From the NCBI RefSeq assembly GCF_910594005.1, contig NC_057841.1, positions 13,129,001 to 13,193,000 on the forward strand: a stretch of DNA of 64,000 nucleotides. Direction: 5' to 3'. Positions 46,669-58,170 of the stretch are shown in pieces. A model generated the notes under the pieces. The model searched no databases. It was given only the letters and a program-made list of their open reading frames with translations, and was not told the origin of the DNA. The DNA comes from Cervus elaphus. Its lineage: Eukaryota > Chordata > Mammalia > Artiodactyla > Cervidae. Numbering within the stretch: position 1 is the first letter of the stretch; each line of letters starts with the position of its first letter. The position numbers and the translations under genes are program-made.

Positions 46669-47399
46669 TAAAAAGAAACAAATGTTTTGCAGTGCAGCAA
46701 AACATTAGGTCAAACATTAGACCAAATGAGGTGTGAAAGTTAGAAATCAAGGATTAAAATGGTAAAGCTGGCTTTCATTGTGAGATTATTTTCCAAAAAC
46801 CAGTAAACTTGAGCCTAGAATCTGTCAAGGTGGGGGTCCATTAGCATAGACAGTCACATTGAGCTGTAACTCCACACAGCTATCATTTCAACACAAAAGT
46901 AAACGATCAATCAGCTGGCTGTGCAGGATGTAAACATTCAATTAACCTCTGCATCTCTTGAACTTGTGTTAAATGTTAGAGGTGGAAATAACCTCGGAAC
47001 ATCTGGAAGCAGAATTGGACCTGTATGAGTTTACTGTGAGCCTTCCCATGACCCGCTCAGTCTAAAATTTCTCAGCAAATCTATTTTAAAATGATTCTGA
47101 CCTGAAAATACCCCTAGGACCTCAAACAGCTCTCACAGACAAAGTTTGAAGGCAAATCATCTGCATACCCACACGTGTGTACAGACAACACAGTGCATAA
47201 AGGTACATGATGCGAAGTATGAAACCAGGAAGGAAAAATGAAGTGTAATGATGACTACAAACGCTTCTGTCATAGAACAACTGAGACAGACACAAAACAA
47301 GTATGTCCAAAGTGTGCCAATATCTTAAAAATAGAAGCAAAATCAAGCTATGAAAGTTGTCCACATAGTTTTAAAATAAAAAGACATTCTAAGTGCAAA
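46669..47399. other. Unassigned sequence
   Basis: Unlike the AT-rich gaps, 46800-47060 has balanced composition and no repeat signature, so it could be conserved non-coding DNA; this is untested. Confidence 0.4.
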
Positions 47400-48460
47400 C
47401 CTAATGACTGAACACTTAAAACTTCATTGGAAGTGGTTAACCAGCAGAGTAGACTCAGCTGAGGTGACAATTAGTGAACTTGAAAATAAAATCAAAAGAA
47501 AATCTAGAATATGCCCCAGAAATAAGATATGGAGAATATGAAATAGAGGTTACAAAATATACACGATAATGAGGGGACATAGAACACATATCTAATCCTA
47601 ATTCCAGAAAGAGAACTCAGGGAGAATGGAGTAAATAAATAATCACAAATACATTACAATAGAGTTAGAGTGTCATTCTGTGAGTCACTAATAACGAATC
47701 CAGGAAATTGTTATCAGTGACTGTCAACATCACGACATCACACAGACAGCCATTTAGTTGTTACATATCTCCTCGTGGAAATACCCAACACCTTTTGTAT
47801 AGAAGTTTTTGGCATTTCATGATGAGAAAAGAAGACCTAAATCAAATCAAACCTTTAAATCAACCAGTGAGTTTATAAGAAATACAGGGAAGAGAAGAAA
47901 ATGAAATTCTATACATGGTGACATCCATAAATACATTTTCAAGGGAAAAAGAAAGAACAGAGATATATAGATTAAAAGAGACATAAAATACATATCAACC
48001 CAATGTAACACATGAATCTTATCTAGATTTAATTCTAGAGGAGCAACATAAAAACTGAGTTCACATATAACAAAGGGAACGTGACACTAGTAGCAAACTC
48101 AAGGGTACCTTTTACCTATTCATACAGCAGCAGTGCCCCTTTTATAAATATATACCGAAGGGAAACTAGTAAAAATACAAAAAGACATATACCCAATGCC
48201 ATTAATTATAAGAATGATTTTAAAAGCTTTGATTGGAAATAGCACAAGTATGTGTCAATACTAGAATGCTAAGTAGTAGCATATTAACACAATCAAGTAC
48301 TGTCCGGTTATAAAAAGGAATGAAGGGACATTTCTATACATGACTATAAAGTGACACCTAGAATCTAGTGCTTAAAAGATGAAATAAAAACCAGAAAAGA
48401 AAATACTGTATGCTACAAATTACCTATGAAGGATATGAATATATACATATAATTTTTATA
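47400..48460 (+). mobile_element. Old L1/HAL1-like element: ORF1 remnant plus 3' end
   Basis: 47450-47640 resembles the L1 ORF1 C-terminal coding region (CAGCAGAGTAGACTCAGCTG, GAAAATAAAATCAAAAGAAAATC, ATATCTAATCCTAATTCCAG). 48180-48400 resembles the L1 3' end (TGTGTCAATACTAGAATGC, GTTATAAAAAGGAATGAAGGG). ORF2 sequence between them was not seen, as in half-LINE HAL1, but deletion is equally possible. 47700-48120 is unassigned. Confidence 0.45.
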
Positions 48461-48461
48461 A

Positions 48462-48808
48462 AATATGTATATATTATATATTAAAAATAAATAGATAAAG
48501 TAGACTAAGTCACAAAATATGAGTAGTATTGCTTGAAAGTGAAAGTCAAAGTCAAAGTCGCTCAGTCATGTCCGACTGTTTGCAACCCCATGGACTACAG
48601 AGTCCATGAAATTCTCCAGGCCAGAATACTAGAGTGGGTAGCCTTTCCCTTCTCCAGGGGATCTTCCCAACCCAGGGACTAACCCAGGTCTCCCGCATTG
48701 CAGGCAGATTCTTTACCAGCTGAGCCATAAGGGAAGTCCAATATGCATATATTGTATATTAAAAATAAAGTAGACTATTTAAGTGACAAAATATGAGTAC
48801 TATTGCTT
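48462..48808. repeat. About 70-bp direct duplication flanking a SINE
   Basis: 48462-48534 and 48740-48808 are direct copies with two small indels (a 6-bp ATAGAT-type loss and a 4-bp gain around CTAAGT/CTATTTAAGT) and a few substitutions. They abut the SINE on both sides. Confidence 0.88.
48535..48739 (-). mobile_element. Bov-tA SINE
   Basis: Starts GAAAGTGAAAGTCAAAGTCA (tail complement), then GTCGCTCAGTCATGTCCGAC, a core with a 20-bp loss around ACTACAGAGTCCATG, and head complement GCCATAAGGGAAGTCC. Confidence 0.94.
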
Positions 48809-49340
48809 AAATAGTCAAATATATTAAAAATGAAAGGATAAATAAGTTTTTTAAAATGACAGCTATTGAGGTTCTTGGATGAAGAGAACAGAAATTAAAG
48901 TTGTTTGCATGGTCTTTGGTTAGTAGATTCAACTTTGGGAACATGTTACAATAAATGAAAAAGTAATCAATCGCTAAACTCCAAAGTAAAATGGAACATA
49001 TGAATGAACATGTATATCCAGTTAGAGTTATAACCACAGAGTAATGAATGATTCCAAGATATTTAAATTATGATAATTTGACCCCCCCAAAAAAACTGCA
49101 AACATTTTAAACTATTTTCAGTTGTCAAATTCTTGATGGTAGTTAATATTGTTATTCTGAGACTGTTACATGTGTATTGTGCATAAAGTGAAAAATTATG
49201 TCATCTGTGATATGCTTATTATTCCAGGAATTGCAAAATGGGAAAAGAGAGACATAAATGCAAGATGGAAGAGTTTAGTATAAATCCAGTCCTGATTGTT
49301 AATGAATGTATCAGTGAAAATTTATTCTGTATTTTATATA
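48809..49340. other. Unassigned AT-rich sequence
   Basis: No recognisable element; one C7A7 tract near 49082-49095. Confidence 0.5.
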
Positions 49341-49532
49341 AAGTGAAAGTCACTCAGTTGTGTCCAGCTCTTTTCGACCCCATGGACTATGCAGTCCATG
49401 GACTTCTCCAGGCCAGAATACTAGAGTGGGTAGCCATTCCCTTCTCCAGGGGATCTTCCCAACCCAGGGATTGAACCCAGGTCTCCCACATTGCAGGCAG
49501 ATTCTTTACCAGCTGAGCCACAAGGGAAGCCC
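49341..49532 (-). mobile_element. Bov-tA SINE, same subtype as 48535-48739
   Basis: Shares the diagnostic core loss (GGACTATGCAGTCCATGGAC) and the AATACTAGAGTGGGTAGCC variant with the copy 800 bp upstream, so the two are close relatives in one subfamily. The head complement is GCCACAAGGGAAGCCC. Confidence 0.94.
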
Positions 49533-50441
49533 TTAACAAATAATAGATACCATTTAAAGAAAAGGTGTGCATTTTGGCAAACATATTTTTCTGTTAAGTA
49601 CAAGCAAAATTTCAACCATGGGCAAAATTTGTACTGAGTTAATATAATATTTGGTTACCTTAACTGTGGTATTATTATTATTGTTTTTATTGTTCACAGA
49701 AAGGAATGGATGTCTGAGGAGACTATTTAGTCAAAACTAAGTATATGTCTATGTGAAAATCAGTTATAACATCTTAGTGTTTTTTCACTCAAATATTTTA
49801 ATACCAATCACATCAAACATACTTATATTTCAAGTGATTATCTTTAAAATGAATGTTTTTACACTTCTCAGAATCTTCACCCTTAGTGGCAGACAGTGAA
49901 GAATATGCCTTATAGTTTTACATATTTGAAAAGTATACTTTAACTAGAGAAAATTGTATTCAATTTTAAGAAATAAAATTATTCTAAGGAAAGCAACTTA
50001 AAAATAATCATACTTCAGTATTAATTTACTATTAAGAAAAATTTATATTAGGTTATCGTGCAACAAAGAGTCAGTCATTTAACTTCTTAAAAATATCAGT
50101 GTTTAAATTAAAACTTTATGGAAATAATAAGATATAGAAGATTAACTTTAAAAATATTTATTTTGGGTAGATTTGTATCTGCCTTTACTGCACATGAAGT
50201 AAACGTTCTGGATCCTGCAGGACGTATCAAATTAACCTTCCCTTTCTCCCCAGCTCCCTTCCAGGGTCACTAGCACTTCACGCTGCCTCATTCTTAGCAC
50301 TTTTAGAGTACAAATTATTTACAGCTGTAGACATCCTCTTACCCTGAAAACAATGATTTGGTTTAACATTTAAGGGACAGGACACACAATCTGATTCCAT
50401 TGTCTTGGCATTTTTTCGTTTCTAGTTATGAAGATATAACT
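49533..50441. other. Unassigned AT-rich sequence
   Basis: No gene or repeat recognised. Confidence 0.5.
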
Positions 50442-50454
50442 TCCAAGAATGAAA

Positions 50455-50684
50455 GAGTGTTTCATTACAAAAGTAGAAAGCATTAGTCCCTCAGTCTTTT
50501 CCGACTTTTTGTGACCCCATGGACTGTAGCCCGCCAGGCTCCTCTGTCCATGGGATTCTCCAGGCAAGAATACTGGAGTGGGTTGCCATTCCCTTCTCCA
50601 GGGGATCTTCCCGACCCAGGGATTGAACCTGGGCCTCCTGCATTGCAGGCATATTCCTTGCCATCTGAGCCACCAGGGGAACCC
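50455..50684 (-). mobile_element. Bov-tA SINE with 13-bp target duplication
   Basis: TCCAAGAATGAAA is repeated at 50442-50454 and 50685-50697. The left 30 bp (to about 50486) is an A/T-rich tail region, followed by the BovA complement and the well-preserved core. Confidence 0.95.
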
Positions 50685-50697
50685 TCCAAGAATGAAA

Positions 50698-52490
50698 ACA
50701 CACTCTATTACTTTGGAAGAAGTTCTCGCAGCTAATGATACATCTTTGAGTGTATGTTGATGTTAACTCAGTCCTTTCCTTCACTTGATAATTCTCCTTT
50801 AGAGTCCATCTTTCATGGTCTCTGTCCCCGGAATCAAAATTCTGTACCATTCATTTGCCCTTTCTTTTCTTACTACAGAGCTTTCACTCCCTTTTCCAGA
50901 CCCCTGCTAGTTACTTTTTTCTCACTCTCTTTCTCCCTTAAATAAATTTTTCATGTATTTTATATTCTTCCAGAACTTTTTTCTGTTAAACTTGAATGCT
51001 CTGGCAATCTGCACTAGCTGGCTCTCCCAAAGAAAATAATAAGCGTATTCTTTTAATTGGGCTGTTTAGAGTGATCAAGACAAAACTGGCTCCACTGTTA
51101 ACATTCCTTCTTTCCTTGGACTGGACAAATTGTTTCCAAATCTCTAATTCCAAATAAACCTAAAATTAATATTTTGATTATTCCAATCATTTATCAAGAG
51201 ACAGTATATCTCAACGAATAATAAATGACTTGTTAAATAGTTCAGCTTTGTTTTACAGAATTAAGCACAAAATTATCCCATTTTTTAGCTGTCCAGATTT
51301 TGCCCAAGTCCATAAAGTACAAAGCAAAATGGAAAGTTGGCCATCACGCTTGGGGAGAGAGCCAAGCCAGACAGTTTGGGTCAAAAAAGTAAAAATTTTA
51401 CCCAAAGCTTAAATATTAGAAGCTATTCACAGCTGCAGATAATTTGTATTGTATGAGTTCTAACAATATGGTGCTGAGTGTGGCTCTCTCCTAATTATCT
51501 GGTTTGGCTGCCTCTGTGGACCAGCTTTACAGGTTTACTTCCAATATTCCATTTCACCTTGTGCTGGCAACACAAAGAGATTTCAGTAAAATATCAATAA
51601 ATCCATTTCAGCGGACAAGTCTTCCTTCTGCTGAATGGTACTAGACTGTGTACAAGGCTCTGGCCGGCTGTTACTTTCATAGTCGAGCCAGCATGTTCAG
51701 ATTTGGGGTCAAGAAGTCTTGGATCTTTGGCTGACACTGAGGGAGAAGAATTTGATTCTGCTCCTCATTACACTGGGTTGTGTACTTTGTTACATTAATC
51801 TCTAACCTTGGAAATGAAACAATAGAAATTAAAACAACTGCACATAATCCTAAAAGCATTACAAAACAAGAGAGACCTATTTACCTTAAGAGGCTCTGAC
51901 CAGACATTTAGGAACTCAGCAACTTGGGGATTCTTATTTCCAAATGGTATGTGTGTGTTTCTATGTCATCGTAACAACTCACATGTGCGGAAATGTGACT
52001 TTCTCTCTAATGAAGAAACTCAGCTTCCAAGTGACTTCAGTTTTGACCTCTACTTCCACTCATGACAGAAAGCTCTTATTAAAATTTTTCCCAGTTCAAG
52101 GACACTCAGTAAATTCCAGGTTGAAACTTTAGATTCTGCTGGTTGATATCCAAATGTGTTATGGCTACATGTCTGCACAGCTCCAAAGCTCGTGTTCCCC
52201 GGACACCACCCCGCCTCATTCTGCAGAGCAAGTGGTCCCACTGGTCCCTGTTTTACAAGCTGGCCCCATGTAACACAAGCCTGAAAGAGCTGTGCTCAAG
52301 ATTTCTCCAGATTTCCTTTTCCTTTCCTTTTCTCTAGGAGTTACCTAAATCACAGAAAGCAAGAGGTAAGGAGAGGCAGTCTAGTGAAAGGTGTGTGACT
52401 TGCACTTCTCCTGCACAGAGAGCTCCTTTAGCTCGGTTTGGTGGCCTGACATGGTACATCGTTGATGATTTTCGGTATTTAGAAGTGGGA
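50698..52490. other. Unassigned sequence, about 1.8 kb
   Basis: No credible gene. The frame at 52143-52337 and others are short and domain-free. Confidence 0.45.
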
Positions 52491-52705
52491 CGGGCTTCCC
52501 CGGTGGCGCTAGTGGTAAAGAATCAGCCCGCCAATGCAGGAGGCTCAAGAAACACAGGCTCAAGCACTGGGTGGGGAAGGTCCCCTGGAGGAGGGCATGG
52601 CCACTCACTCCAGTATTCTTGCCTGGAGAATCCCGTGGACAGAGGAGCCTGGTGGGCTACAGTCCATGGGCTCACAAAGAGTTGGACAAGACTGAGCACA
52701 TATTC
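52491..52705 (+). mobile_element. Bov-tA SINE
   Basis: GGGCTTCCCCGGTGGCGCTAG head, GCCCGCCAATGCAGGAG, core CTCCAGTATTCTTGCCTGGA, and end GTTGGACAAGACTGAGCACA. The head variant differs from most copies here. Confidence 0.94.
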
Positions 52706-53384
52706 ATGGTGAGTATCACCACTCCTTTATGGCTGCTTGTCTTGACCAGTCATACATTCTACATTTTCTCATTTGGATTCAAGGTCTTATCTAAGGATTC
52801 CTTCTCCCCTTTATGGGGCTCAGGAACTTCTTGGCTACTTTGAGCATACGCCCTTGGAGTATGATGAATTCTGTGAGACTATCTCTGAGTCCATTTGCCT
52901 AAACACCATCCCTCAGCTGTTGCTAGTTTAAAGAGATTTTACGTTTTGCCCCTCGTGGTCTGGAAGGCCAGGCCCAAAACCTCTAGTCTATGAGCCCCCC
53001 AAATCTAACACCTCACTCAGAGGCCTTCTTAACCTACTAGCATTGACAGCAGTCTAGGAACCCTCAGAACCATCTCTTCTAACCTACTGACAACTAACTG
53101 TTCTTTCTTTCAGATACAGCAATTCGTCTTTTGTGTAGAAGCCTATGCTCCATACTCTGGACTTGGCTCTCCATTTTTAAAGCATAGCTTTTTAAAATCA
53201 CAGAAAATCCTTTCTGCTTTCTACAAAGCCTGGCTCTAAGGAATCAAAATATATTTGTCTTTGCAACAGTTGCTGCAAACTCAAATCTGAGAAACACCTT
53301 ACAAAAGTATATAGATTTCTCTGTGAAAGAATTTATCAACCATCTCTTTAAGAAAAACATACACAGAAAAGAACTGCTTTTGAC
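52706..53384. other. Unassigned sequence
   Basis: Balanced base composition at 52850-53110, no repeat family recognised and no coding frame. Confidence 0.45.
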
Positions 53385-53622
53385 TACTTTAACCACCTGA
53401 TGCAAAGAGCCAACTCATTGGAAAAGACCCTGATGCTGGGAAAGATTGAAGGCAGGAGGCGAAGGGGACGACAGAAGATGAGATGGTTGGATGGCATCAC
53501 CGACTCAATGGACATGAGTTTGAGCAAACTCAGGGGGATCGTGAAGGACAGGGAAGCCTGGCGTGCTGCAGTCCATGGGGTCACAAAGAGTCAGACATGA
53601 CTCAGTGACTGAACAACCACCA
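53385..53622 (+). mobile_element. BovB LINE 3'-terminal fragment
   Basis: ATTGGAAAAGACCCTGATGC near 53417, coding [20 protein letters not shown] (66-aa frame 53400-53600) and end GACATGACTCAGTGACTGAAC. The left edge includes the GCAAAGAGCCAACTC block. Confidence 0.92.
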
Positions 53623-54255
53623 CAAGGGATTGGAGTAAAAGAAACTGTCAAAATTCTTTCAGGTTGTGTGGGGCAGAAGAAGACCTCGTTTCATTTCTGT
53701 GAAGGGCTGGTATCAGCCGCAACCCTCCCCTCCCGATAAGGGCAGTCTGCGTCCGCAACCTGCCTTGACCTCTCAGAGGTGGAGTATGGTTTCCCCAACT
53801 CACTGGTACTGGTCTTCACCTTGAGACCCGCTTCCTCCAGCAGAAAACGCTAGAAGCTTCAGTTATTTCTTCTTGTGCTTCTGTCGCTGCCACGAAGCGT
53901 CTCTCCCTGGGTGGCCCCTCCAACTGCAGACAGACCTCAGAATGCAGATTATTCATGGATCACACCTGTGAGCCCAGCCCCCGGGCAGGCTCCAAGCCCA
54001 GACAGATACACACCTTGAAGGGTAACCACTGCTGCACCTCGGCGAGATCAGCTGACCGCTAGCTGACACACGGATGCACAAGAAACACACACTTAACTGG
54101 TGTATGCTCTGGAGAGGCTCGGGGGCTGGGTAAGCAGGCTGATGATTCTGTTTAGAATGGAGAAATACGGATATTGTTGTCCTTGTGTTGTACCAACTAG
54201 TGGAGATTGAACAGCACAATAAAACTGAGGAAATCAGGATTTTTATTTTTATTTA
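53623..54255. other. GC-richer unassigned sequence
   Basis: 53690-54130 is relatively GC-rich with CpGs. The 88-aa minus frame 53953-54219 has no recognisable domain. Confidence 0.45.
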
Positions 54256-54340
54256 ATGGTTTTCTTGCCTGGAGAATCTCACGGACAGAGGAGCCTGGAC
54301 TGCAGGTGAATTCTTTACAGCCTGAGCCACCAGCAAAGCG
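54256..54340. mobile_element. Chimeric Bov-tA fragment, two orientations
   Basis: TTCTTGCCTGGAGAATCTCA to GGAGCCTGG (54263-54298) is plus-strand SINE core. The next bases, GAATTCTTTACAGCCTGAGCCACCAG (54309-54334), are minus-strand tRNA-head sequence. The two pieces are fused without spacer. Confidence 0.75.
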
Positions 54341-54452
54341 CATGTCAGGGTGGGATTTCTTAGACAAGACATACAAATCCCCAATAAGAAGGAGAATATT
54401 GTCAAGTGTATATTAAAAACATACCAGATTTTCAATAATTAAAAATTATCAG

Positions 54453-54828
54453 TCGACTTAGGCTGCCATAATAAAATACTACATACTGGATGACTTAAGC
54501 AAGGCCAATTTATTTTTTTCCCAGTTCTGGAGGCTGTGAAGCCTTACCCAAAGGTGTGGCTGGTCTGACTCCCCCGTGGGTGAGTGTACCTTGGCTTCGG
54601 GTGGCCCTCTTCCAGCCGTGTCCTCACCACGTGGAGAGAGAAAGAAAGCAAGGTCCCTGGTGTCTCTCCTTATAAGGTCACCATCCCCACCATAAGGAGC
54701 CCCATCTCCATGACCTCATCTGAATCTAATTACCTCTCAAAGACTCCATCTCTGGGTGCTCTCACACTCGGAGTTAGGGCCTCAATGTATGAATTTTGAA
54801 AGGGACATGACCCGTTCAGAGCATAGCC
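54453..54828 (-). mobile_element. MLT1-type MaLR LTR, old
   Basis: Plus-strand order GGCTGCCATAATAAAATAC, CCCAGTTCTGGAGGCTGTG, TGTCTCTCCTTATAAGGTC, ATGACCTCATCTGAATCTAATTACC and TGTATGAATTTTGAAAGGGAC is the complement of a MaLR-type LTR. The subfamily is uncertain. Confidence 0.7.
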
Positions 54829-54913
54829 TACTTTCCATTTTCTACCTCTTACTCTTGCTGCTGGAATCTTGTCCAGGTAACCTAACTGCACCCAAACTTT
54901 TGTCTCAGGTTAT

Positions 54914-55125
54914 GGGTGTCCCTGGTGGCTCAGATGGTAAAGAGTCTACTCTCAATGCGGGAGACCTAGGTTTGATCCCTGGGTCAGGAAGATCCCCTGG
55001 AGGAGGAAATGGCAACCCACTGCAGTATCCTTACCTGGAGAATCCCACGGACGGAGGAGCCTGGCAGGCTACAGTCCACGGGGTCACAAAGAGTTAGACA
55101 CTGCTGACGTGAGTTAGCACAGCAC
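54914..55125 (+). mobile_element. Bov-tA SINE
   Basis: GGGTGTCCCTGGTGGCTCAGA head, GTTTGATCCCTGGGTCAGG, core, and end GAGTTAGACACTGCTGACG. Confidence 0.94.
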
Positions 55126-55860
55126 ATACAACATTTAAATGAAATGTTCAAAACAACACAAATGAACCTGGAGGACATTGTGCTAAGGGAAATAAGCCAG
55201 TCATAGAAGGACAAACACTGTTTCTACCTAGATGAGGAATCTAAAATATCCAAACTCACAGAAGCAAGAATCAAATAGTGGTTCCAGGAGCTGGGCAGGG
55301 GTGTGGGAGAAATGGGAGTTACTGTCCAATGGCTATAAAGTTTCAGCTTGCTCGATGGATAAGTTCTAGAGATCGGCCATGTAACCTAGTACCTACTATT
55401 GATGATACGGGATTGGGCGCTTTGAAGCTTGTTAGAAGTAAATCTCGTGTTAAGTGTTCACATGTGTGTGTGCTTCATCACTCAGTTGTGTCTGACTCTG
55501 TGTGACCCCATGGACTATAGTCTACCAGGCTCCTCTGTCCACGGGTTTTTTTCAGGCAAGAATACTAGAGTGGGTTGCATTTTCTCCTCCATAGAACCTT
55601 CCTGACCCAGGGATCAAGCCCGCATCTCCTGCAGTGGCAGGTGACTCTTCACCGCCGAGCCACCTTGGAGGCCCGTAAGTGTTCTTACCACCAGAAAAAA
55701 AAAAAAAAGGGAGGTGGAGACATAAGAAAACCCAGAAAGATGTGGGAAATACCCGTTCTTTTGATGGTGGTGTTTGCCTGTGTCCAAACTCATCAAATTG
55801 TACACATTAAGTAAGTTTGGCTCTTTGTGTATCAATTATTCATCTGAAAAGCTGTTAAAA
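55126..55860 (+). mobile_element. L1 3' end, SINE-interrupted
   Basis: GGACATTGTGCTAAGGGAAATAAGCC near 55173, GAAGCAAGAATCAAATAGTGG near 55262 and, after the SINE, TCATCAAATTGTACACATTAAG near 55789 follow the L1 3' terminal order (ATTATGCTAAGTGAAATAAGCC ... TGTACACTTAAA). Diverged, non-coding. Confidence 0.8.
55460..55675 (-). mobile_element. Bov-tA SINE inside L1
   Basis: TAAGTGTTC is repeated at 55451-55459 and 55676-55684. BovA end complement CACTCAGTTGTGTCTGACTC at the left and head complement GAGCCACCTTGGAGGCCC at the right. Confidence 0.95.
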
Positions 55861-56744
55861 ATTGTTTAAATTATTTAAGATTTACCTTTAAGAAAGAACC
55901 AATTATATTAGCAATTGCTTTTTAAAATAAAAGATGATAACCTTGAAATAGTATAGATTCTGTGGGGCTAAAGAGAAAAAAAATAAGCAGGTAATTTAAG
56001 GGCTAAAGTATAAAACCAAACACTTGGAAAGAGTATTTCAAAAGTACATTTTTGCCTATAGATGTAAAAATTTCACGATGGCATTTACCTTAAGACCAAA
56101 GACGACACTGGGCTCTTGGTAGCTCTGAAGCCAGACCATCACTACTCCTCAGAAATGCTGTGATCAGGGACCTTGTCATTCCTTTGTGTGGTCTCAGCAA
56201 GGTTTGGATTAGAAAAGAAACATAGCCCATTGGGTAAGATGCTTTTCTGAGAAGAAGTTAATAAATCTTCCAACAGTCCTTTGAAATTTCTTTTTGATAG
56301 ACTAGGATTCTCAGCTGAAAAGACTTAACACATCTTTTACTGTAATCTCCAAATGTTTCATCACCTCTTCAAGTGATGAATTGTATTCAGATATAGTGGC
56401 CATCAGGGTAAGTCTAAGGGCCCAGAAATAATGCAAAGTTTGGTTTTTTTGAAAGAAGCTCTTAATATGGTGGTAATATATCCAGAGTCTGGTTCCAAGC
56501 ATACATCTGGAGCCCATTTTAAAGGATTAAGACAAGATGTTGCACACGGTATATATTTTTAAAATTTGCTATAAGTTAGCAAAAACACGAAAGGTCTACT
56601 CTGCCCTGTGTTAGGTAATTCACATGACACTGTAAATAATAGGATTGAGTGTATGAGATAAACACTCAATGTTTATGAGATATACACTCAGTGTATGAGA
56701 GGAATTGTCTCAGAATCTTAAGAGAGCCCAATAAATAGCCCCCT
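55861..56744. other. Unassigned AT-rich sequence
   Basis: A local repeat GAGATAAACACTCAATG / GAGATATACACTCAGTG at about 56655-56695 is the only structure seen. Confidence 0.5.
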
Positions 56745-56961
56745 TCATTCCCAGCTGGTAAAGAACCCACTTGCCAATGCAGGAGATGTAAGAGACATGG
56801 GTTCAATCCCTGGGTTGGGAAGATCCCCTGGAGAAGGGCATGGCAACCCACTCGAGTATTCTTGCCTGGAGAATCCCATGGACAGAGGAGCCTGGGGAGC
56901 TACAGTCCACAGGGTCATAACGAGTGGGACAGGACTGACGTGACCGAGCATGCACGCATGC
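56745..56961 (+). mobile_element. Bov-tA SINE
   Basis: GGTTCAATCCCTGGGTTGGG near 56799, the core near 56847, and the GTGGGACAGGACTGACGTGACC end with a CATGCACGCATGC tail. It directly abuts the hAT element that follows. Confidence 0.92.
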
Positions 56962-56962
56962 A

Positions 56963-57251
56963 GGCTGCACTATTGAATATGACAGCCACCAGCCACACGG
57001 GGCTACCGAGCTCCTGAGATGAGACACGCTGTTCACAGGTGGGATTTCAAAGACTGAGTATGAAAAAAATGGAAGCTATCCCATCAATAGGTTTAATATT
57101 GACATACACTGAAATGACAATATTTGGTTTAAGTAAAATCTGTTTAAACCATCAGTTTTGTTTTACCTTTTATGTGTGGCTACTAGACAGCTTAAAATTA
57201 CATACGCAGCATGCAGTGTATTTAATGTATTCCTTCTAGACAGTGTTGCTC
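56963..57251. mobile_element. hAT-type DNA transposon, near full-length
   Basis: GCTGCACTATTGAATATGAC at the left and TTCTAGACAGTGTTGCTCC at the right are degenerate inverted termini. Internal GACTGAGTATGAAAAAAATGG (near 57052) and ATGTGTGGCTACTAGACAGC (near 57172) match the same family seen at 21453. Confidence 0.65.
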
Positions 57252-58110
57252 CAGAGCTTTCCTGTGAGATCAGTCTGTGTCAAGTCTCCAGCTAGGACCA
57301 CACTGCCCTGGATTCTCCTGCTCTGTCCCTCCTCCCAGTGCTCTTCTCCAGGGAACACTCCTTCACTATGTCATGGAAACAGAACCTCCATCTCAGGCTC
57401 TCCTAGGAGCCAAACCTAAAACATGTGATGTCTTGTATGACTTAAGTTTGTGGTGCTCTGTAAAGAAACAGTTATGATATAAATTGTCAAGATAAAAATG
57501 CATGAATAAAACATAATGGAAATAAAGTAACTAGGACTAAGGCATCAAGAAAAGCTTCCTTGAGTCCTATGTGCTAACCCACAGCATTAGGACATAATGC
57601 CAAGTGCACTGACATGAATATGGTTTTGGCCAGAGTGCTACAAAAACACTACTTAAATCAGAAAGGTCTTCCGTTGGGTCACACTCAGTTAGCATGAACT
57701 GGGGAGAGATCTCAAGTTGGTGAGAAATTTTTGTGTCTTACAGATGTCATTCCTGGGCTCAATATTTAAGAGTATTGTCATGTTGATGAACAAATAAAAA
57801 TTTGCACTTCTTTGGGTACTCATAGGATAAAATGGGACTAAGTTGTGAATTTTAAATAACCTTAATTTTAAGGCTTTCTCAAACGTGATAACCACTGGCG
57901 AGTTTTAATCTTTTGATCGGTGTTTGTCTTAGGGACACCCTTTTGTTACTCCATATGCTTATTTCAAAAAAAAAAAAAAAAAAAATTTTTTTTCTAAAAA
58001 GTCCTGTTCAGTTTAACTCTATCATGCAGTGATAAAATATTGTTTAGGTATAAAAAGGTAATGCATTTGTCATGAAAAAGCTGTTAATAATATGAGAGGT
58101 GTATTCCGTC
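57252..58110. other. Unassigned sequence with an A20/T8 tract
   Basis: A run of 20 A followed at once by about nine T lies at 57966-57994. No coding frame above 70 aa. Confidence 0.5.
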
Positions 58111-58170
58111 ACAAGCCCTTCCCTGGTGGACCAGGTGATAAAGAATAACAAGACTGCCTGCATTGCCTCA
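58111..58170 (+). mobile_element. Bov-tA head fragment
   Basis: AAGCCCTTCCCTGGTGGACCAGGTGATAAAG and CTGCCTGCATTGCC retain the tRNA-like head only; the BovA part is missing. Confidence 0.6.

Noticed and set aside
57966..57994. Poly(A) tail marking a retrocopy on the left
   Set aside because: The A20 run is followed directly by T and no retrocopy body, polyadenylation signal or flanking duplication was seen beside it.
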